Origin: Burkholderia sp. Ax-1719
GTDB taxonomy: Bacteria; Pseudomonadota; Gammaproteobacteria; Burkholderiales; Burkholderiaceae
Length of the DNA: 64,000 bases
Reading direction: 5' to 3'
Assembly (NCBI RefSeq): GCF_011753055.1
Contig: NZ_VWWJ01000030.1
Span: 1-64,000 of the forward strand
Shown here: positions 54,892 to 62,972 of the stretch, piece after piece
Numbering within the stretch: the stretch's first letter is position 1
How the letters are laid out: every line of letters starts with the position of its first letter
Made by a program: the position numbers and the translations under genes
Notes under the pieces: generated by a model
The model's database searches: none
Told to the model about the DNA's origin: nothing
Seen by the model: only the letters and a program-made list of their open reading frames with translations

Positions 54892-56447
54892 CGCGCATCT
54901 ACGTTCCTCGCGATTCGTCGGCGCTGGCGCTGGGCGCCGACGACGTCGCCGCCGCGATCCAGCGCGAAGCCACCGCGCGCGGCCTCGACATCGAACTCGT
55001 GCGCAACGGCTCGCGCGGCCTGCTCTATCTGGAACCGCTCGTCGAAGTCGAAACGGCGGACGGCCGCGTCGGCTACGCGAACGTCGAGGAAAGCGATGTA
55101 GGCGCGCTGTTCGACGCGGGCTTCGTACAAGGCGGCCAGCATGCGCGCAGCGTGGGACTGGTCGAACAGATTCCGTATCTGCGCAAGCAGCAACGCCTGA
55201 CCTTCGCGCGCATCGGCATCACCGATCCGCTTTCGACCGACGACTACCTCGCACACGGCGGCCTCGAAGGCCTGCGCAATGCCCTGAAGCTGACCAGCGA
55301 GCAGGCCTGCCAGGCGCTGATCGAATCGGGTCTGCGCGGACGCGGCGGCGCAGCCTTCCCCGCTGGCATCAAGTGGCGCACGGTTGCCCAGGCACACGCC
55401 GACCAGAAGTACATCGTCTGCAATGCCGATGAAGGCGATTCGGGCACGTTCTCGGATCGACTCATCATGGAAAGCGATCCCTACGTGCTGATCGAAGGCA
55501 TGGCGATCGCGGGCGTGACGGTAGGCGCGACGGTCGGCCATATCTATGTGCGCAGCGAATACCCGCATTCGATCGCCGCGCTCGATGCAGCCATCCGCCG
55601 CGCGCGCGCCGCAGGCTGGCTCGGCGACGATGTGCTGGGCAGTGGCAAGCGCTTCGACCTGTTCGTCGCCAAGGGCGCGGGCGCGTATGTGTGCGGCGAG
55701 GAAACGGCGCTGCTCGAATCGCTCGAAGGCAAACGCGGCATCGTGCGCGCCAAGCCGCCGTTGCCCGCGCTCGCCGGTCTCTACGGCAAGCCGACGGTCA
55801 TCAACAACGTCATCACACTGGCCACGGTGCCGATCATCTTCGCGAAAGGCGCGGCGTTCTATCAGAACTTCGGCATGGGTCGCTCGCGCGGCACGCTGCC
55901 GTTCCAGCTTGCGGGCAATATCGCGCGCGGCGGCCTGGTCGAACTAGCCTTCGGCGTAACGCTGCGCGAGCTGATGATGGACTACGGCGGCGGCACGGCA
56001 AGCGGTCGCCCCGCGCGCGCCGTGCAGGTGGGCGGGCCGCTCGGCACCTATCTGCCCGAAAGCCAGTGGGACATTCCGATGGACTACGAAGCGTATGCGG
56101 CAGTGGGCGCGGTCGTGGGTCACGGCGGCATCGTGGTGCACGACGAGACGTCGAATCTCGCCGAACTCGCCCAGTACGCGATGGAATTCTGCACGCTCGA
56201 ATCGTGCGGCAAGTGCACGCCGTGCCGGATCGGCTCGACGCGTGGCGTCGAAGTGATCGCGAAGATCCGTAACGGCGACACCTCGGAAAGGCAGATCACG
56301 CTGCTGCGCGATCTGTGCGACACGATGGTGTCCGGTTCGCTCTGCGCGATGGGCGGCATGACGCCCTTCCCGGTGCTGTCCGCGCTCGATCACTTCCCCG
56401 AAGATTTCGGTCTCGAACCCGTCGCGCAACAGAACGCGGCTGCCTGA
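54888..56447 (+). CDS. fdsB: NAD-dependent formate dehydrogenase, beta subunit
   Basis: 519 residues. A NuoF-like subunit carrying FMN and an NAD site: SGLRGRGGAAFPAGIKWRT, NADEGDSGTFSDRLIMESDPY and a [4Fe-4S] motif ESCGKCTPCRIGSTRG. The first 120 residues are a NuoE-like thioredoxin fold. It reduces NAD with electrons from formate. Overlaps fdsG by four bases and precedes fdsA by 13. Confidence 0.96.
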   Translation: MTRIYVPRDSSALALGADDVAAAIQREATARGLDIELVRNGSRGLLYLEPLVEVETADGRVGYANVEESDVGALFDAGFVQGGQHARSVGLVEQIPYLRKQQRLTFARIGITDPLSTDDYLAHGGLEGLRNALKLTSEQACQALIESGLRGRGGAAFPAGIKWRTVAQAHADQKYIVCNADEGDSGTFSDRLIMESDPYVLIEGMAIAGVTVGATVGHIYVRSEYPHSIAALDAAIRRARAAGWLGDDVLGSGKRFDLFVAKGAGAYVCGEETALLESLEGKRGIVRAKPPLPALAGLYGKPTVINNVITLATVPIIFAKGAAFYQNFGMGRSRGTLPFQLAGNIARGGLVELAFGVTLRELMMDYGGGTASGRPARAVQVGGPLGTYLPESQWDIPMDYEAYAAVGAVVGHGGIVVHDETSNLAELAQYAMEFCTLESCGKCTPCRIGSTRGVEVIAKIRNGDTSERQITLLRDLCDTMVSGSLCAMGGMTPFPVLSALDHFPEDFGLEPVAQQNAAA

Positions 56448-56460
56448 ACGAGGAACCACC

Positions 56461-59409
56461 ATGTCCGACACGCTCATGTCTCAAGCCGGTGGTTGTGGTT
56501 CCGGCAACTGCGCCTGCAAATCGGCGGCGATGAACAAGGCCAACGCGCGCGCCCCCTTCGACGAAACCGATTACGGCACGCCGCTGCGCCACGCCGATGT
56601 CGACGTCACGCTCGAAATCGACGGCCAAAGCGTCACCGTGCCCGCCGGTACGTCGGTCATGCGCGCCTCGATCGAAGCGGGCGTCAACGTGCCCAAACTC
56701 TGCGCGACCGACTCGCTCGAACCGTTCGGCTCGTGCCGCCTGTGTCTCGTCGAAATCGAAGGGCGACGCGGCTACCCCGCTTCGTGCACGACGCCGGTGG
56801 AAGCGGGCATGAAGGTGCGCACGCAAAGCGATCGCCTGCAAAAGCTGCGCCGCAATGTGATGGAGCTGTATATCTCCGATCACCCGCTCGACTGCCTCAC
56901 CTGCCCCGCCAATGGTGACTGCGAGCTGCAGGACATGGCGGGCGTGACGGGCCTGCGCGAAGTGCGCTACGGCTTCGACGGCGCCAATCACCTCAAGGAC
57001 AAGAAGGACGAATCGAACCCGTACTTCACCTACGATCCGTCCAAGTGCATCGTCTGCAATCGCTGCGTGCGCGCCTGCGAGGAAACGCAAGGCACTTTCG
57101 CCCTGACGATCGCCGCGCGCGGCTTCGAATCGCGCGTCGCGGCGGGCGCGAACGAAGCGTTCATGGATTCCGAATGCGTCTCGTGCGGTGCGTGCGTGGC
57201 CGCCTGCCCGACCGCCACGCTGCAGGAAAAGAGCGTCGTGATGCTCGGTCAGGCCGAACATTCGGTCGTGACGACGTGCGCGTATTGCGGCGTGGGCTGC
57301 TCGTTCAAGGCCGAAATGAAGGGCAATGAAGTCGTGCGCATGGTGCCGCACAAGAACGGCCAGGCCAACGAAGGCCACGCCTGCGTAAAGGGCCGCTTCG
57401 CTTGGGGCTATGCGACGCACAAGGACCGCATCAAGAAGCCGATGATCCGCGCGACGATCACCGATCCGTGGCGCGAAGTGAGCTGGGAAGAAGCGCTGAA
57501 CTACGCCGCCAGCGAGTTCCGCCGCATCCAGGCGAAGCACGGACGCGATTCGATCGGCGGGATTACGTCGTCGCGCTGCACGAACGAGGAAACTTACCTC
57601 GTGCAGAAACTCGTGCGCGCCGCGTTCGGCAATAACAACGTCGATACCTGCGCGCGTGTGTGCCATTCGCCCACGGGCTACGGCCTTAAGACGACGCTCG
57701 GTGAATCGGCGGGCACGCAGACTTTTGCTTCCGTCGATCACTCGGACGTCATCATGGTGATCGGCGCGAATCCGACCGACGGGCATCCGGTATTCGGCTC
57801 GCGTCTGAAGCGCCGCGTGCGTCAGGGCGCGAAGCTGATCGTGGTGGACCCGCGCCGCATCGATATCGTCGATACCGCGCACGTGAAGGCCGAACATCAT
57901 CTGCAACTGCGCCCCGGCACCAATGTGGCGATGATCAATTCGCTCGCGCATGTGATCGTCACCGAAGGTTTGGTTAACGAAGCATTCGTCGCCGAGCGCT
58001 GCGAGACGCGCGCATTCGAGCAATGGCGCGATTTCGTCGCGCTGCCGGAAAACTCGCCCGAGGCGATGGAGCCGCTCACCGGCGTGCCCGCGCAGCAGGT
58101 GCGCGAAGCCGCGCGGCTCTATGCGCGGCAAGGCAATTCCGCCATCTATTACGGGCTGGGCGTGACGGAACACGCCCAGGGCTCGACGATGGTGATGGGC
58201 ATCGCGAATCTGGCGATGGCCACGGGCAACATCGGCCGCGAAGGCGTCGGCGTGAATCCGCTGCGCGGGCAGAACAATGTGCAAGGTTCGTGCGATATGG
58301 GTTCGTTCCCGCACGAGCTGCCGGGTTATCGGCATGTGGGCGACGCCAATGTGCGCGCGCTCTTCGAGGATGCCTGGAACGTCGCGCTGCAAAGCGAACC
58401 GGGTCTGCGCATTCCGAACATGTTCGAAGCGGCGCTCGACGGCACCTTCATGGGCCTTTATTGCCAGGGCGAAGACATCGTCCAGTCCGATCCGAATACG
58501 CAGCATGTGGCGGCGGCATTGTCGTCGATGGAATGCATCGTCGTGCAGGACATCTTCCTCAACGAAACCGCCAAATACGCGCACGTGCTGCTGCCGGGCT
58601 CGTCGTTTCTGGAGAAGGACGGCACCTTCACCAATGCCGAACGCCGCATCTCGCGCGTACGCAAGGTGATGCCGCCGATCGCCGGTTACGCCGACTGGGA
58701 AGTGACAATCCTGCTCGCGCGCGCGCTGGGCTACGAGATGGACTACACGCATCCGTCGCAGATCATGGACGAGATCGCGCGCCTCACGCCCACTTTCCAC
58801 GGCGTCTCGTACAAGCGCCTCGACGAAATGGGCAGCATCCAGTGGCCGTGCAACGAGCAGGCGCCCGACGGCACGCCGATCATGCACATCGACGGTTTCG
58901 TGCGCGGCAAGGGCAAGTTCGTCATCACGAAGTTCATCGCCTCGCCGGAAAAGGTCACGCGGCGTTTCCCGCTGCTGCTGACGACGGGCCGCATCCTTTC
59001 GCAGTACAACGTGGGCGCGCAGACGCGTCGCACCGAGAACTCGCGCTGGCATGAGGAAGACCGGCTGGAAGTGCATCCGGTCGATGCCGAAGATCGCGGC
59101 ATCCGCGACGGCGACTGGGTGGGCATCGAATCGCGCGCGGGTCATACGGTGTTGCGCGCCAAGGTGAGCACGCGCATGCAGCCGGGCGTGGTCTACACGA
59201 CGTTCCACTTCCCCGAATCGGGCGCGAACGTCATCACCACCGATGCTTCCGACTGGGCCACCAACTGCCCCGAGTACAAGGTCACGGCCGTGCAGGTGAG
59301 CCACGTGCAGCAGCCGTCGGAATGGCAGCGCGAGTATTCGCGTTTCAACGCAACGCAGCTCGACCTGCTGGGCAAGCGCGAAACCGTCGTGACGACATCG
59401 GGGAAATAA
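56461..59409 (+). CDS. fdsA: NAD-dependent formate dehydrogenase, alpha (molybdenum) subunit
   Basis: 982 residues. The catalytic subunit oxidises formate at a molybdenum bis-MGD centre. In order: a Cys-rich N-terminus (GGCGSGNCACK), a [2Fe-2S] ferredoxin (KLCATDSLEPFGSCRLC), the His/Cys cluster (HPLDCLTCPANGDC), two [4Fe-4S] sites (CIVCNRCVRAC, CVSCGACVAAC), the Mo-domain cluster (CAYCGVGCSF ... HACVKGR), and the Mo ligand in CARVCHSPTGYGL, a Cys here, not selenocysteine. Needs Moco from mog. Followed by fdsD after four bases. Confidence 0.97.
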   Translation: MSDTLMSQAGGCGSGNCACKSAAMNKANARAPFDETDYGTPLRHADVDVTLEIDGQSVTVPAGTSVMRASIEAGVNVPKLCATDSLEPFGSCRLCLVEIEGRRGYPASCTTPVEAGMKVRTQSDRLQKLRRNVMELYISDHPLDCLTCPANGDCELQDMAGVTGLREVRYGFDGANHLKDKKDESNPYFTYDPSKCIVCNRCVRACEETQGTFALTIAARGFESRVAAGANEAFMDSECVSCGACVAACPTATLQEKSVVMLGQAEHSVVTTCAYCGVGCSFKAEMKGNEVVRMVPHKNGQANEGHACVKGRFAWGYATHKDRIKKPMIRATITDPWREVSWEEALNYAASEFRRIQAKHGRDSIGGITSSRCTNEETYLVQKLVRAAFGNNNVDTCARVCHSPTGYGLKTTLGESAGTQTFASVDHSDVIMVIGANPTDGHPVFGSRLKRRVRQGAKLIVVDPRRIDIVDTAHVKAEHHLQLRPGTNVAMINSLAHVIVTEGLVNEAFVAERCETRAFEQWRDFVALPENSPEAMEPLTGVPAQQVREAARLYARQGNSAIYYGLGVTEHAQGSTMVMGIANLAMATGNIGREGVGVNPLRGQNNVQGSCDMGSFPHELPGYRHVGDANVRALFEDAWNVALQSEPGLRIPNMFEAALDGTFMGLYCQGEDIVQSDPNTQHVAAALSSMECIVVQDIFLNETAKYAHVLLPGSSFLEKDGTFTNAERRISRVRKVMPPIAGYADWEVTILLARALGYEMDYTHPSQIMDEIARLTPTFHGVSYKRLDEMGSIQWPCNEQAPDGTPIMHIDGFVRGKGKFVITKFIASPEKVTRRFPLLLTTGRILSQYNVGAQTRRTENSRWHEEDRLEVHPVDAEDRGIRDGDWVGIESRAGHTVLRAKVSTRMQPGVVYTTFHFPESGANVITTDASDWATNCPEYKVTAVQVSHVQQPSEWQREYSRFNATQLDLLGKRETVVTTSGK

Positions 59410-59413
59410 GGCG

Positions 59414-59659
59414 ATGAAAACCGATCACCTGATCGAGATGGCCAACCAGATCGGCATGTTCTTCGACTCGCTGCCCGATCGCGAAGAAGCGCTCACGGGC
59501 ATCGCCGAGCACATCCGCAAGTTCTGGGAGCCGCGCATGCGCCGCGCGCTGCTTTCGGCGCTCGATACCGACGATGGCGCACACGACGACGCAGGTTTCA
59601 GCGAGATCGTGCGCGCCGCGCTTATGCAGCATCGCGCGGCGCTCACACCTGCTGCATAG
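59414..59659 (+). CDS. fdsD: Formate dehydrogenase, delta subunit
   Basis: 81 residues. A small helical subunit of the Fds complex with LIEMANQIGMFFDSLPDREEALTGIAEHIRKFWEPRMRRALL, the family hallmark. In C. necator an fdsC (FdhD-type sulfurtransferase) lies between A and D; here they are adjacent, so that step comes from elsewhere. Six bases separate its stop from the convergent monooxygenase gene. Confidence 0.93.
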   Translation: MKTDHLIEMANQIGMFFDSLPDREEALTGIAEHIRKFWEPRMRRALLSALDTDDGAHDDAGFSEIVRAALMQHRAALTPAA

Positions 59660-59665
59660 CGGTCC

Positions 59666-61429
59666 TTACTGCGCGGACGGCTTCGGCGAAGGCGCGGGCG
59701 AGAACCACGTCTCGCAGTGCCGCAGCAGCCCGTGCAGGTCCGAACTCGTGCGCCCGCGCGCGCAGATGTAGCCGTCTGGGCGCACCAGATAGAACGCGGG
59801 GCGCGTGCGCCCGTATGCGTCTCCCAGCGCGGGCGCGCCCTCTCCCGCGAGCGGCGTTTCGCCCGGCTCCAGATCCGCCAGCCACCAGACCCGCACCGCC
59901 TGCGGCAACGCATGTTCGATGGCTTCGCCGAAGTGACGCAGTGCGTCGGGACCGTTGCCGTTGCTGGCGCTGCTTGTCGTGGCATGCGTGGTGCCATTCG
60001 TCGCGGCCGCGTCCGGCGGCGCACTGTTCGCGGCATGCTCCGCAGCCTCGGTCGCGCGCACCGTGTCGGCATCCACCAGCAGGAACAGCGAAAAGCTCGC
60101 CGGGTCGTGCAGATCGAAAATGCGGCCCTTGCCCGGGGCCTTGCCAAGCGGCCCATCGACCACGCGAACGCAGGCATCGGGCGCGCGTTCGCCCGCGCGC
60201 GGGCCGCCGTCGAGCACGCGCTCCAGCGTCAACGCGCTGCGCCGGTACTGGATCGACAGTTCGCTCACCGCCTGGCGCGCCGCGTCGCGCAACGGCCCGA
60301 GCGCGACCAGCGCCGGCATCACGCGCTCGCGCAGCAGCTTGAGCGGACCATGATCGGCTTCGACGAGCTGCGTCATGAAGCTGGTCTGGCGCAGCACGAT
60401 GCGCTCGATCGGCGAGCGCTCGGCGTGATAGGTATCGAGCAGCCGGTCGGGCGCGCCGCCCAGCACGCGCGCAAGTTTCCAGCCCAGATTGAATGCCTCC
60501 TGGATGCCGGTGTTCATGCCCTGCGCGCCTGCCGGGCTGTGCACATGCGCGGCGTCGCCGGCGAAGAACACCCGCTCCTTGCGCAGAAACCGCACCTTGC
60601 GGCTGTTGATGCGGAAGTACGAGGCCCAGTTCATATCGGCGATCGACACCGGATGATGCACGCGCCGCTCGACCACCGAGCGGCACTCCTCCAGCGTCGG
60701 CACCGGGATCGTGCCTTCGGGCGCGGCGGGCAGCATGGTCTTGTGATCGGCGATCAGACGATAGCGACCATGTCCGTACGGGAACAACGCGGCAAGACCA
60801 TCGCCCGAAGCGAACACATGAAACTCGTCCTCGGACCAGGGCGTGCTGGCTTCGATATCGGCAAGCAGGAAGGATTGCGCCAGCGTCTCCCCCTCGAACT
60901 CCATGCCGAGGTGATGACGTACGGTGCTGTGCGCACCGTCGGCGGCAATCAGATAAGCACAGCGCATCGCTTCCACGCGACCGTTGGCGCAACGCACATC
61001 GGCGCTGATGCCCGCCGCGCCCTGATGCAGCTCCAGCAGCTCGCAGCCACGCTCGACTTCGACGCCGAAGCTCGCCAGTTGCGCGGCGAGAATGCGTTCG
61101 GTCTCGGTCTGATCGAGAAACAGCAGATAGGGATAGCGCGTGAAAAGCGGATCGAAATCGAGCCGCGCACGGCGCTGCCCGTTCGAATACAGATTGGCGA
61201 CATGCGCGCGATGACCGCGCGCGAGAAACGGTTCGACGATGCGATGCTGCTCGAACAGTTCGAGCGTGCGCGCCTGAATGCCGATAGCACGCGAATGACG
61301 GCCGGGCTCGGGCGCGCGATCGATCAGGCGGAACGGAATGCGCGCGCGGGCGAGGCTCAGCGCAGCGGCGAGACCGGTCGGTCCCGCGCCGACGATGAGC
61401 ACGGACGGCTGGGAAAAAACCTCGGTCAT
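59666..61429 (-). CDS. FAD-dependent aromatic-ring monooxygenase (PheA/TfdB family)
   Basis: 587 residues from MTEVFSQPSVLIVGAG; GGAGGT precedes the ATG. FAD sites: VLIVGAGPTGLAAALSLARA, LIAADGAHSTVR and FFAGDAAHVHSPAGAQGMNTG. The C-terminal 170 residues form a thioredoxin-like domain as in phenol hydroxylase. A low-complexity linker (about 480-510, NSAPPDAAATNGTTHATTSS) interrupts this domain. It would hydroxylate an aromatic or related substrate with NADPH; the substrate is unknown, and no other catabolic gene is adjacent. Confidence 0.85.
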   Translation of the reverse strand: MTEVFSQPSVLIVGAGPTGLAAALSLARARIPFRLIDRAPEPGRHSRAIGIQARTLELFEQHRIVEPFLARGHRAHVANLYSNGQRRARLDFDPLFTRYPYLLFLDQTETERILAAQLASFGVEVERGCELLELHQGAAGISADVRCANGRVEAMRCAYLIAADGAHSTVRHHLGMEFEGETLAQSFLLADIEASTPWSEDEFHVFASGDGLAALFPYGHGRYRLIADHKTMLPAAPEGTIPVPTLEECRSVVERRVHHPVSIADMNWASYFRINSRKVRFLRKERVFFAGDAAHVHSPAGAQGMNTGIQEAFNLGWKLARVLGGAPDRLLDTYHAERSPIERIVLRQTSFMTQLVEADHGPLKLLRERVMPALVALGPLRDAARQAVSELSIQYRRSALTLERVLDGGPRAGERAPDACVRVVDGPLGKAPGKGRIFDLHDPASFSLFLLVDADTVRATEAAEHAANSAPPDAAATNGTTHATTSSASNGNGPDALRHFGEAIEHALPQAVRVWWLADLEPGETPLAGEGAPALGDAYGRTRPAFYLVRPDGYICARGRTSSDLHGLLRHCETWFSPAPSPKPSAQ

Positions 61430-61506
61430 GCAGACCTCCATGCGGTCGACATGAACCGTAGTGTACGCCCGCTATCCCTGTGGCCGTGGCTGACCCGGCG
61501 TGGCGC

Positions 61507-62544
61507 TCAGGTATGTCGATGCGTGTGATCGCTCGACGAGGCGATCTCCACGTCGAGCGCACAGCGATGCACGCTGGTCCCCAGATCGACCTGCAAGGTC
61601 ACGTGCTTCATGCGAAAGCGTTCGCCCAGTGCGCTCACCATGCCGTCCAGCGCTGCGTCACCGGGATGGCCCGCGGGCATCACCAGATGCGCGGAGAGCG
61701 CGTTGCCGGTGGTGGACAGCGCCCAGACGTGCAGATCGTGCACGTCGGTTACGCCATGCTGCTGCGCAAGATAGAGGCGGATGCCATCGATATCGACGCC
61801 CTCGGGCACCGCCGCCAGCGCGAGCCGCACCGATTCACGCAGCAGCCCCCACGTGCCGCGCACGATCACCAGCACGACGACGATGCTCATGACCGGATCG
61901 ACCCAGCTCCAACCGGTGCCGAGAATCACCAGGCCGCTGATCGCCACCGCCGCCGACACACCCGCATCGGCGGCCATATGCAGGAAAGCGCCGCGAATAT
62001 TGATGTCGTCCTTCTGTCCGCGCATGAAGAGCCACGCGGAAAAACCATTGACGATCATGCCGATCGTCGCCACCACGAAGACGTCGAAGCCCGCGACGGG
62101 CGCGGGGCTGATCAGACGCCCCACGGCTTCGGCAAGGATCGCGCCGCACGCGACCAGCAGCAGCGCCGCATTCGCCAGCGACGCCAGGATCGAACTGCTG
62201 CCAAAGCCGAACGTGAAGCGCGCGGAAGGCCGCCGCGTGGCCAGCCAGGTCGCGCCCCAGGCGAGCAGCAGGCCGAGCACATCGGAGAGATTGTGGCCGG
62301 CGTCGGCCAGCAGCGCGGCCGAATGCGCGATCACGCCATAGACGCCCTGCGCCACCACGATGACGATATTGAGCGCAACGGCCAAAGCGAATGCTCGACC
62401 GTGACCCGCGACAGGGGCATGGTGATGGTGATGGCCGTGGCCACTATGGCCAGCATGGCCGCCGTGGTCATGTCCGTGATCGTGCTTGTGATCGTGATCG
62501 TGGCCCTCGCCCGCCACGTGCTGATGCTGATGCCCGGCGCTCAT
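61507..62544 (-). CDS. Cation diffusion facilitator, zinc-type
   Basis: 345 residues from ATG MSAGHQHQH; the TTG one codon earlier is not needed. The cytoplasmic N-terminus has 18 His in the first 43 residues, a metal sink. Six membrane helices follow. The metal site has HNLSD in TM2 (in LLADAGHNLSD) and HMAAD in TM5, the HD-HD set that prefers zinc. It exports Zn and perhaps Co or Cd by proton exchange. Start overlaps the ArsR stop by one base (TGATG), so it is coupled to its repressor. Confidence 0.93.
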   Translation of the reverse strand: MSAGHQHQHVAGEGHDHDHKHDHGHDHGGHAGHSGHGHHHHHAPVAGHGRAFALAVALNIVIVVAQGVYGVIAHSAALLADAGHNLSDVLGLLLAWGATWLATRRPSARFTFGFGSSSILASLANAALLLVACGAILAEAVGRLISPAPVAGFDVFVVATIGMIVNGFSAWLFMRGQKDDINIRGAFLHMAADAGVSAAVAISGLVILGTGWSWVDPVMSIVVVLVIVRGTWGLLRESVRLALAAVPEGVDIDGIRLYLAQQHGVTDVHDLHVWALSTTGNALSAHLVMPAGHPGDAALDGMVSALGERFRMKHVTLQVDLGTSVHRCALDVEIASSSDHTHRHT

Positions 62545-62873
62545 CAACTCACCTCCGGCAACGCGGATGCAGGTTCCGCCACGTGTTCGAGCATGCCCGC
62601 GAGCATCGCGCTGATGTGAGCGTCGGCGGCGGCGTAAAAGACCTGTTTGCCCTCGCGCTCCGCCCGCACGATGCGCGCCGCGCGCAATAGCCGCAGGTGA
62701 TGGCTGACCAGCGAGGACGACAGCCCGAGCGTATCGGCGATCGCACCCACCGCCATGCGGCCCTGTACGCAGGCCAGCACGATACGCAGCCGCGTTGGAT
62801 CGCCCAGCAGGCGGAACAGGTCCGCAAGCGGCACCACGCGTTCATCGTCGTAATTTGTCGGCATCGGTTTCAT
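62544..62873 (-). CDS. ArsR/SmtB-family zinc-sensing repressor
   Basis: 109 residues. Winged helix: LFRLLGDPTRLRIVLACVQGRMAVGAIADTLGLSSSLVSHHLRLLRAARIV. No Cys-x-Cys is present, so the arsenic or cadmium sites are excluded. Helix alpha5 carries Asp-x-His then His-x-x-Glu (DAHISAMLAGMLEHVAE), exact spacing of the SmtB/CzrA zinc site. It should leave DNA when zinc is high, releasing the CDF gene it precedes. The start might be the next Met (62864). Confidence 0.93.
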   Translation of the reverse strand: MKPMPTNYDDERVVPLADLFRLLGDPTRLRIVLACVQGRMAVGAIADTLGLSSSLVSHHLRLLRAARIVRAEREGKQVFYAAADAHISAMLAGMLEHVAEPASALPEVS

Positions 62874-62880
62874 TTCAAAA

Positions 62881-62928
62881 CATATGAATAACTGTTCACA
62901 TGTTAGTTTCGATCAGGTGCGTGGTCAA
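62881..62928 (-). promoter_or_regulatory. Zinc-regulated promoter and ArsR operator
   Basis: On the minus strand -35 TTGACC (62923-62928), 17 bases, -10 TAACAT (62900-62905). CATATGAA (62881-62888), six bases, TTCACATG (62895-62902) is an inverted repeat with one mismatch, close to the SmtB/CzrA consensus. It covers the -10 and start point, about 7 bases before the ArsR ATG. Confidence 0.75.
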
Positions 62929-62972
62929 GTCGCCACGTGCCGATTACGGAACGCCTGCGCGAGTGTGGGAAA

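Noticed and set aside
56296-59304. Open frame of 1002 codons on the minus strand opposite fdsA
   Set aside because: It mirrors fdsA codons in a GC-rich genome: the antisense frame stays open because third positions are G or C. It is rich in Arg, Ala and His with no domain.
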